Below are positions 35,257 to 42,400 of a stretch of 64,000 nt of DNA, in pieces. The stretch comes from Streptomyces sp. CBMA152 (lineage in GTDB: Bacteria > Actinomycetota > Actinomycetes > Streptomycetales > Streptomycetaceae): assembly GCF_014596475.1 (NCBI RefSeq), contig NZ_MECJ01000025.1, forward strand, positions 124,001-188,000, read 5' to 3'. The notes beneath the pieces are model-generated. The model saw only the letters and a list, made by a program, of their open reading frames with translations. It searched no databases and was not told the origin of the DNA. The translations under genes were made by a program, and so were the position numbers. Numbering within the stretch: position 1 is the stretch's first letter; the number at the start of each line of letters is the position of its first letter.

Positions 35257-36537
35257 ATGCGTGCCCCGATAACTGTGCAGTTCAGCCGCCCGCTGGCCAC
35301 CGCGGCCCTCGCCGTGACGGCGGTGGTCTCCGGTGTCGCCCCCGCGGCCGCCCACACCGTCAGACCGGGCACGCCCGAAGCCGCCCACACCGCCAAGCCG
35401 GGCACGCCCGCGTCGGGGAAGTCGGCGCCGGGGAAGCCGACGCCCGGGGTGCCGCGCGCCGGGGCCCCCAAGGAGCCCCCGGCGAACATGTCGACGGTCG
35501 GCGGCGAGCAGCTGGGCCGCCCGGGCCCGCAGACGGGCGCGGGCGCCCCAGCACTTCCCACCGGTCTATCGGCCCTCTCCTGGATCGTCTCGGACGCGGA
35601 TACGGGCCAGGTGTTGGCCGCCAGCAACGCGCACTGGCCACTGCCACCGGCCTCCACCCTCAAGATGCTCTTCGCGGACACGGTCCTGCCGGCGGTCCCG
35701 GCCACGGCCACCCACAAGGTGGAACCGGGCGAACTCACCGGCATGGGCGACGGCAGCAGCGCGGTCGGCATCGTCCCGGGCCAGACGTACCAGGGCGCGG
35801 ACCTGTGGCGCGGCGTGTTCCTGCGCTCGGGCAACGACGCGGTGCACGTCCTCGCGTCGATGAACGGCGGCGTGGCGAAGACGGTCGCGGACATGCAGGC
35901 GAAGGCGGACGTGCTGGGCGCGAAGGACACCCACGTACGCAGCCCCGACGGCTACGACGCGGAGGGCCAGGTGTCGTCGGCGTACGACTTGTCGCTGTTC
36001 CTCCGCTCAGGCCTGGGCAACAAGGACTTCAAGGAATACTGCTCGACAGCGGACGCAAAATTCCCGGGCGGCCCGAACACCAAGGGCAAGCCGTTCGGGA
36101 TCTCGAACACCAACCGCATGCTGTCCGGCATCGACGGGGTGGCCAAGTACCCCGGCCTGATCGGCGGCAAGAACGGCTACACCACCCACGCCGGCAACAC
36201 CCTGTCCGAAGCCGCCACCCGCGACGGCCACACGGTCCTGGTGACGGTGATGAACCCCCAGGAGAACAAGCACGACAAGGTCTACACGGAAACCCGCGCG
36301 CTCCTGGACTGGGGCTTCAACGCGATCGCGGCGAAGTCCCCGTCAATCGGCACCCTGGACCCCGAGAAGCCGTCGTCGTCATCGAAGTCCCCCGGCACGG
36401 CAGCGGCCTCAACGGACTCGTCGAGCTCGATGGGCGCCCTGGGGTGGACAGGTGTGGGTGCGGCGGCGATTGTGGGGGTGGGAGCGGTGTATGTGGTGCT
36501 GAAGCGTCGGCCTGTGCGGGGGCGGCGGAGGGGGTAG
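35257..36537 (+). CDS. D-alanyl-D-alanine carboxypeptidase (S11, DacC-type)
   Basis: Trims the terminal D-Ala of peptidoglycan stem peptides outside the membrane. 426 residues from ATG 35257; in-frame ATG 35173 would add 28 residues before the signal peptide. Signal peptide about 1-33 (ending APAAAH), Pro/Gly/Lys-rich linker (about 34-105, repeats of KPGTP type), catalytic domain with Ser133-T-L-Lys136, Ser191-Gly-Asn193 and Lys305-Asn-Gly307 (KNG rather than KTG). A C-terminal Ser-rich stretch, a membrane helix (GALGWTGVGAAAIVGVGAVY) and a basic tail anchor the enzyme. Confidence 0.92.
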   Translation: MRAPITVQFSRPLATAALAVTAVVSGVAPAAAHTVRPGTPEAAHTAKPGTPASGKSAPGKPTPGVPRAGAPKEPPANMSTVGGEQLGRPGPQTGAGAPALPTGLSALSWIVSDADTGQVLAASNAHWPLPPASTLKMLFADTVLPAVPATATHKVEPGELTGMGDGSSAVGIVPGQTYQGADLWRGVFLRSGNDAVHVLASMNGGVAKTVADMQAKADVLGAKDTHVRSPDGYDAEGQVSSAYDLSLFLRSGLGNKDFKEYCSTADAKFPGGPNTKGKPFGISNTNRMLSGIDGVAKYPGLIGGKNGYTTHAGNTLSEAATRDGHTVLVTVMNPQENKHDKVYTETRALLDWGFNAIAAKSPSIGTLDPEKPSSSSKSPGTAAASTDSSSSMGALGWTGVGAAAIVGVGAVYVVLKRRPVRGRRRG

Positions 36538-36697
36538 GGGGTGGGTGCCTGAACTGCGCGCACCGATGGACGGCGCCTGGCATGCGGACGGGTCCGAAAC
36601 CGTGCTCCGGCACGACTCCGGACCCCGACACAGACCGCCTGCCCGTCGCCTTGAGGACCGCGAAGCAGGCGCGCGGCCGTCTCTGACCCGACCGGCG

Positions 36698-36919
36698 TCA
36701 TCTGTCACTGGCCGTCGGCACGGCGCCTGCCACGATCCGCAACGCCCTCGGGGATCCCGGGACGCACCGGGGACACCGGCACAGTGGCCACTCGCTGGTC
36801 AACAGCGGCACGAGCGGACCCGTGAGGGAGACCACCCGCAGTGGCCCCCATGTCCGGCCGCTGTCCCGCGAGACCCGCAGGGTCAGCCCGACAGACGGCG
36901 TCTGCTCAAGCGGGCTCAC
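36698..36919 (-). CDS. Small protein 3 of a coupled trio (73 aa, CxCxxC)
   Basis: GTG 36919 overlaps the stop of the preceding small gene (GTGA), with GGAGAGG 10 nt upstream. The sequence has a beta-rich first half (SVGLTLRVSRDSGRTWGPLR) and the Cys motif WPLCRCPRC at about 45-53. From memory, short Streptomyces proteins ending in a similar 'W-P-x-C-x-C-P-R-C' are recurrent, but no function is known to me. The Cys pattern could bind metal. The last ~20 residues are basic and perhaps disordered. Confidence 0.6.
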   Translation of the reverse strand: MSPLEQTPSVGLTLRVSRDSGRTWGPLRVVSLTGPLVPLLTSEWPLCRCPRCVPGSPRALRIVAGAVPTASDR

Positions 36920-37089
36920 AGCAGCGTGCCTCTCCGGTCCCAAGCAGCACCGGAGTACTCATGGAAGTGATGCCCGTCGTGGCGGTCTTCGAGGGTGCAG
37001 TTGCGGGCCGGATTGCCGGGCGTCTCCTCCCAGCACAGCCCCCGAGGCTTAGCATCCTTCTCCACGGGCCCGTACCCCACTGCGCTCAC
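36916..37089 (-). CDS. Small protein 2 of a coupled trio (57 aa, Cys/His-rich)
   Basis: GTG 37089 overlaps the stop of small protein 1 as GTGA. The sequence includes KDAKPRGLCWEETPGNPARN and CTLEDRHDGHHFHEYS: two Cys and four closely spaced His, a possible zinc-binding arrangement. The 'C-x(12)-C-T-L-x(4)-H-x-G-x-H-x-H' pattern is one I associate with small actinobacterial hypothetical proteins. No ribosome site of its own, so translation should depend on coupling. A longer in-frame start at 37284 is less likely. Confidence 0.6.
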   Translation of the reverse strand: MSAVGYGPVEKDAKPRGLCWEETPGNPARNCTLEDRHDGHHFHEYSGAAWDRRGTLL

Positions 37090-37238
37090 CGGCCCACGCG
37101 CACGCGCGGCAGAGGCAGCGTCAGCGAGTCCATGCGTTCCGGCACGATCGGCGGCCCGGCAGCCGTCCGGTGACGGCCCGGCACGGGACGCAACGACCTC
37201 AACAACAGTTCGAAGGTACGGGCGATACAGTGCGGCAT
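37086..37238 (-). CDS. Small protein 1 of a coupled trio (50 aa)
   Basis: ATG 37238 has GGGAG 7 nt upstream. It begins MPHCIARTFELLLRSLRPVP and ends LPLPRVRVGR. The N-terminal half is an amphipathic helix rich in Leu/Arg; the C-terminal half is basic. Similar 'HCIA-x-T-F/Y-E' starts occur in other Streptomyces small genes as I remember them. It lies 137 bp downstream of the XRE/TPR regulator on the same strand, so the four may be one transcription unit. Confidence 0.6.
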   Translation of the reverse strand: MPHCIARTFELLLRSLRPVPGRHRTAAGPPIVPERMDSLTLPLPRVRVGR

Positions 37239-37375
37239 GTCGACGCTCCCATCGGCGTTGGCCATGCCCCCGGACCGGTTGCACGGTCGCGGGGGTGCTG
37301 ACTGGACGTCAGCCTGTCGCCCTGCAACGCCGTGCAGTTGCACCGAACCGTGCAACTCCTCGCGCCCTGGATCTG

Positions 37376-38572
37376 CTAGATCCCGACCCACTCCGCAAAC
37401 CGCGCCAACGAACTGCTGCGCGCCCGCTCTCGCCGCTTGAGGGCCAGCACGCTTTCCCGCACGGTGGGGTGATAGCGCGTCTGCTGCGGTGCGATGCGCC
37501 GGGCGCGTTGCAGACAGTCAAGGGCCTGCTCCGGGTGGCCTGCCCAGGCATGTGCCCGGCCGAGGTCCATCCAGTGGTGACCGGCCCGGGAGCGGGTCCA
37601 GCCACTCGGAATCCGTACGTCCTCGGCCAGTTCGACGGCGCGCCCGAAGTCGTCCATCTCCGAGGCGATGGCCACAGCGTGGACTCCGACGTTCGTGGGC
37701 CCCCACGTCACGCCGAAGTCGGGCAGCTCGCCCGTGGTCCGGGCAAGAGCGCGGGCTTCGGCAAGCCGGGCGTCCGCGTGCTCCCGGTCCTTCATCCGTC
37801 CCGCGAGCACCGCGGCCCGCAGGTGCATCACGCCCCGCATGGCCTCAAGGCCGCCGGGGCGGCGCGCGTCCTGGCCTTCGAGATCCCGCAACCCTCGGTC
37901 GATGACCCGCATCCCCACGTCGTACCGCCCGGACGACATCGTCGTCTGCGCTCGCAGGTAGGCATGCATGGCGGCGAGACCGGGCTCATCGGCGCGCGGC
38001 GCAGTCCACGCCAGCCGGTCCAGCGCGACGGTGGCGAGGTCGACATAACCGAAGTTCCACGCCACGGTGAACACGCACCGGAACGTCCCCGCCAGGCACT
38101 CGTACGCCAGCCGCTGATCGTCACCGGCGGTGGTGTGCACCGCGTGCACCGACTCGTCGATCAACGCCGGCAGATCGCGCACCATATCCGTGTACTGCGC
38201 CTGACGCCGGTGCGTGAGCGCCTGCTGGACATCGGCCCGGATCAATGCGGCCGGACGCGGCGCGCTCTCCCAGTCGAGAGCGACATCCCAGTTCTCCAGG
38301 CCCTCCCGGATGGGCTGGATCAACGCGTCCATACGGTCGCGGCGCAGCTCTTCGGCATAAGGCTGGCCCAGCAGATCGGACGTCGAGACCCCCAGCGCGC
38401 GGGCACAGGCGGAGACGAGCGCCGGAGAGGCCGGCTTCTGCCCGCACTCGGCCTTCGACAACAGCGACTTGGAGACATTGGCACGCATCGCCAACCCCTG
38501 CTGCGTCAGACCCCTCTGTTTACGGATCCGGGCGATCCGCGCACCGGTGTGCTCCTCGACGCTCTGCGGCAC
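37376..38572 (-). CDS. XRE-family regulator with TPR-like C-terminus
   Basis: 398 residues from GTG 38572 (GGAG 6 nt upstream; an in-frame start at 38620 is weaker). Helix-turn-helix at about 10-65 (IRKQRGLTQQGLAMRANVSK, LLSKAECGQKPAS). The remainder is helical with TPR-like repeats (PEQALDCLQRARRIAPQQTR). Same architecture as the gene at 14423-15637, but clearly a different paralogue. Its upstream region runs into repeat copy 1 (38626-38692). Probably controls the downstream small-gene trio or the toxin module; inference from position only. Confidence 0.87.
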   Translation of the reverse strand: MPQSVEEHTGARIARIRKQRGLTQQGLAMRANVSKSLLSKAECGQKPASPALVSACARALGVSTSDLLGQPYAEELRRDRMDALIQPIREGLENWDVALDWESAPRPAALIRADVQQALTHRRQAQYTDMVRDLPALIDESVHAVHTTAGDDQRLAYECLAGTFRCVFTVAWNFGYVDLATVALDRLAWTAPRADEPGLAAMHAYLRAQTTMSSGRYDVGMRVIDRGLRDLEGQDARRPGGLEAMRGVMHLRAAVLAGRMKDREHADARLAEARALARTTGELPDFGVTWGPTNVGVHAVAIASEMDDFGRAVELAEDVRIPSGWTRSRAGHHWMDLGRAHAWAGHPEQALDCLQRARRIAPQQTRYHPTVRESVLALKRRERARSSSLARFAEWVGI

Positions 38573-38625
38573 GACGAACTCCGTTCTGCGGCAACACTCC
38601 GACGGTACCCCCAGCGCCAATTAGA

Positions 38626-38692
38626 ACGACCGTGGCCCGCACCGATATCGGTGCGGGCCACGGCCTAACTGCGGCTCCCGGATGGGTCTTTG
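38626..38692. repeat. 67-bp direct repeat, copy 1 (left end of toxin module)
   Basis: Begins ACGACCGTGGCCCGCACCGA and ends CTCCCGGATGGGTCTTTG. It contains a perfect 32-bp palindrome (38631-38662; arm CGTGGCCCGCACCGAT). Identical in all but one base to 45137-45203. It lies between the immunity-candidate gene and the XRE regulator. Confidence 0.95.
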
Positions 38693-38795
38693 TGTGGGCG
38701 TCTGAAGCTGCCCCAGTGCCTGGGCCCGGGCATCCAGCTGATCAGAGTGCCCATCCGTGATCGGTAGCCCGGGGTGGAGTGAGCATGAAGCACAC

Positions 38796-38837
38796 CCGAG
38801 GGTGGCACGCACGTGATCACGTGCGTGCCACCCTCGG
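38796..38837 (-). terminator. 42-bp perfect palindrome after the immunity candidate
   Basis: Arms of 21 bp (CCGAGGGTGGCACGCACGTGA and complement at 38817-38837) with no loop bases, starting 12 bp after the stop of the gene at 38850-39494. A very stable hairpin, most simply the terminator of the FG-GAP/toxin/immunity operon. Confidence 0.8.
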
Positions 38838-38849
38838 AGCTGTGTGCTG

Positions 38850-39494
38850 TTACTCCATGCCAGGCCCCACATACAAGTCGCCGTCGTCGACAACAAACTC
38901 GTTGTAGCCGAACGTCTCACCGAGTTCGTGGTAACGGTCGTGCTGCGTTTCACCAATCGGAACTCGGTACGCCTTCATCACCCGGAGGAAGAGCCGGAAG
39001 CCCAGATCCGGATCGACCTGCGTGACGACCTGCTCCAGCGTCGGCACCACGTCCCGGATACCGTCGCGGATGGTGGCTGCTTCCAACGCCGCCCTCACGG
39101 ACCGGATCTCGGACAGCACGTCTTCTCCGAGCCCGTTCGGGACTGGCCCGGGTTGGCCGGGCTCGAAGGCAGGATCGTCCTGACGGATCCGTTCCACGCA
39201 GACCCGCGCGACCTCGCGGAGCCAGTCTCTGCCGCCGGTTTCCCAGCGATCCGGAGCATAGCTCCGCCCTGTCGCCGCACACCACAGCATGTCGATCGCC
39301 TCGGTGGAAAGCGGGGACTCCAGCAACCTGAGGACGTCTTCCAGGAGCGTCGGGGCGTAGCTGCCGTCGCCCCAGTCCGCAGCGGCAGCGACAAGGTCGC
39401 GCTCCGACATCTCCATGCTCAATGGCCCGTGGAACCACTTGGTGAGCCCGCTGAGCCCGAAGTCGATCCAGATTTCCTGCCTGCCGTTCATCAT
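38850..39494 (-). CDS. Candidate immunity protein of the polymorphic toxin
   Basis: 214 residues from ATG 39494 (AGAGG in the preceding stop region); an ATG at 39491 is equally placed. It starts 5 nt after the toxin stop. Soluble, acidic and mixed helical: starts MMNGRQEIWIDFGLSGLTKW and ends FVVDDGDLYVGPGME. No signal peptide, so it would act in the cytosol, where the toxin's RNase domain is harmful. I recognise no domain. The immunity role is inferred from gene order, size and charge, as in other toxin-immunity pairs. Confidence 0.7.
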   Translation of the reverse strand: MMNGRQEIWIDFGLSGLTKWFHGPLSMEMSERDLVAAAADWGDGSYAPTLLEDVLRLLESPLSTEAIDMLWCAATGRSYAPDRWETGGRDWLREVARVCVERIRQDDPAFEPGQPGPVPNGLGEDVLSEIRSVRAALEAATIRDGIRDVVPTLEQVVTQVDPDLGFRLFLRVMKAYRVPIGETQHDRYHELGETFGYNEFVVDDGDLYVGPGME

Positions 39495-39499
39495 GACCT

Positions 39500-42400
39500 C
39501 TACCGAAGCGGATAGGACGTGTAGACGATATAACCGGGCTTGTGTTTGGACCGCTTCAGAGTGATGGTCAGGGAGTTCCCAGCCGGGTAGCTCTCCTCGG
39601 TGTGACTCCAAACGGTCCCGAGCGAGGCGGGATCGTCCAGCGTGACCCTAAAGGAGAAGAGGTCTAGTGGATTCTCCGAATCTGCCCTAGTTTTTCTCAT
39701 CCAGTTGTCCAGCTTCTTCTGGTTTGCGCCGTTTTGCTTCGGCGAGCCACCTGTAAGCCACTTCTTGAATCCCTCATCCACCGACCGCTGGGCGGTGTCA
39801 AGGTCCGCCCAGACCCCCGTCTCACCGGGAGATCTAGGGTTTTTCAGCAGCTCATCTTTGGCTTTCTGTATCGCACGCTGCGCAGTGGTTTTGACGTGAT
39901 CCAGGATTGTGTGTGCACCCCGGTCACCTTCGTGAAGCGTGAGATTCAGACAGTTATGGACAAGAACATCCTGGGTTTTTGCGCCTTCGGTACTTACGTA
40001 GAAGGTGTGGAACGCATCGACGGTCAGGTCATAAACCGTCTCCGGAGCAATACTGGAGCGGTCATTGAGGGCACTAACCATGCGAACGGTACTCTCAGGG
40101 CCTCGCAGTCGGTCTCCAACATGCACATCGGATGCGAACGTCCAGCCGCGATCCCAGACGTACACGCGATGGCCTGCGGTACTGGTGAGATTGCCACCAT
40201 CAGCGAAGGCGATATCCACCAACCGCTCGGTGTCGTGCTTGAACGTGGAACTCACCCGCTCCGCCCGGCTTTCGCCGGTATCCGGATCGGTCGAGAGGAC
40301 CGTATCGCCTGAGCGAAGTGAGCTGATGGGCCGGTGAGATCCATCTGCCATCAGCACCCGAGTGTGTTCGGGAAAGCTGTTGCGAGTGCACACCGTGAGT
40401 GCATCCTCGACGACGAGGACTTCACGCTCGATGGCAGCCATCACTTCGGCGTCGAGCCCCAGGACTTTGAGCGCCTTGTAGGCATCCCCGATACCGAGCC
40501 CGGTGTGGAGGGAGGCATCAAGGGCCCGGAAGAGATCGACGGCCTCAGCAATCTTGGCCGGCGGTACGAACCAGCTGGCGGACCAAGCACAACCGCTGAT
40601 GCTGCCCTTGGCGCATTCGACGAAGTCGTGCGTGAGCCCTTCCCACAGTGCTGCCAGGACCGCCTTGTCGACGATCTTCGTGATGTCCCAGTTGCTGAAG
40701 TGCTTCGTGACCTCGGCCGTCCGCTCGGTGGTGTTGCGACCGAGCCAGACGATGGCGTCCGCCGGGCACGTGGCCGCCGAGACATCGGCGCCCGCGTCCG
40801 GGGCGTTGCACAGGTAGAAGTCGATCGTGAGCTTGAAGTGCATCCGGAACTTCACGTCACAACCGCTGTTGCCCATGCCCAGAACGCAGTCGTTCAGGGG
40901 CTTGGGGTCCTCCAGCGGAGTGACTTCCTGCTTGGTGAACATGCCGGCGACGGCGGTGGCACCGCCGGTGTCGATGGTCCGGCGGGACTCCTGGTTCTCC
41001 GCCCGGGTCGCCGCGTCCTGGGCGTCCTTGGCGTCCTGCTGGGCACGAGTGGCCGCCTGCTCCGCCGTGGTGGCGTCGGTCTCCGCCTTGTCGGCGACAC
41101 CACGTGCGGTGGACGCGTCGCTCTCGGCGTCAGAGGCAGCCTTGCGAGCCGAGCTCGCGCTCTGCTCGGCGGCGTCCGCCGAACTCCGGGCGTCGCTCGC
41201 GTAACCGCTCGCCTCGGTGGAAGCCGAGAGGGCAGCCGCCGCGTCGGCCGTCGCCTGGCGGTCGTACTCGATGGTGTTCGCCTCGGCCTTCTTCGCGGCC
41301 TTCGCCGCGTCCGCCGCTTCCTTGGCCGATGCCTGCGCCTTGGCCAGCGAGAGCAGGGCCTGAGCTGCGGAATCGGCAGCCTGAGCGGCAGCGGTGACCG
41401 CGGCCTTGGCGTCGGCGTCGGCCTGTGCGGCGAGCTTGGCGGCGTCGGCCGCCGCCTTCGCGGCCTGGTCGGCCTTGGCCTTGGCGACCGCCTGCTGCTG
41501 CTCGGCTGCCGTCTTGGCGGCCTGACCAGTCAGCACAGCGAGGCCGGCCGAGGAGTCGGTCTCCTTGTACGGCGAGCCCAGCTCGATGGCGTCGTTGGCC
41601 GGTTGGACCACCTGTGCCGCCGAGTCACGGGCCGCGAGCGAGGCCTGTGCGGTGGCATAGGCGAAGCCCGCTGCCTGGATCGAGGTCCCGCCCGCCGCGT
41701 TGGCCTCCGTGCGGGCGATGGCGGCATCGGCCTTGGCCTCGGCTGCCCTGGCCTGAGCCGTGTCGGCGAGCGCCTTGGCCGCCCGGACGTTCTGTGCGGC
41801 CGCCTCGGATGCCTCGATCGCGTCGGCGGCAGCTGCGTGCGCCTTCGTCACCGCCGCGTGTGTGACAGCCACGTCCCGCTGCGCGGCGTCGGACGCCGCC
41901 TTGGAACGCGCCGCAGCAGCTTCCGCCTTCGTCGCCGCCTCACGGGCATTGGCCGCCGCGCTGGTGGCATCATCCGCCGCCGCACGCGCGTTGGTCGCTG
42001 CCGTGGTCGCCTCATTGGCAGCCGTACGGGCCCGGGTCGCCGCATCGCGCGAGGCTTGGGCCGCGTCGGTGCTGTCGTCGGCGTCGGCCTTCGCCTCAAG
42101 GGCGTCGGCCTTCGCTGACAGGACATCCCGATTGCTTTCGGCTTCCGCAGCATTGTTGCGTGCCGTGGCCGCCTTCCCCTCGGCCGCCACCGCCGCGTCC
42201 TTCTTGTCGGCTGCCGTCTTGCCCGCCGCCTGTGCCTCGCTCAACTTCGACGCGGCAATGTCCCGTTGACCTTGCGCCTGCTTGTCGGCGGCAGCGGCCT
42301 TGGCCTGCTCGGTGGCCGCGATCTCCTTCTGTGCCTTGGCGTTGTCGCGCTCGGTCTCGGCGGTGGCCCGCTTGGCCTTGGCATCGGCTGCGGCGTCCTT

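Noticed and set aside
35340..35480. Pro/Gly/Lys repeats in the carboxypeptidase considered as a tandem-repeat element
   Set aside because: They encode an ordinary low-complexity wall linker and the DNA repeats are not conserved in period.
36545..36970. Plus-strand frame of 141 codons after the carboxypeptidase
   Set aside because: Opposes the coupled small-gene trio; composition is random high-GC and there is no plausible ribosome site.
40334..42118. 594-codon frame opposite the toxin's coiled coil
   Set aside because: Gly/Arg/Leu-rich mirror of the Ala/Lys/Glu repeats on the coding strand; no start context.
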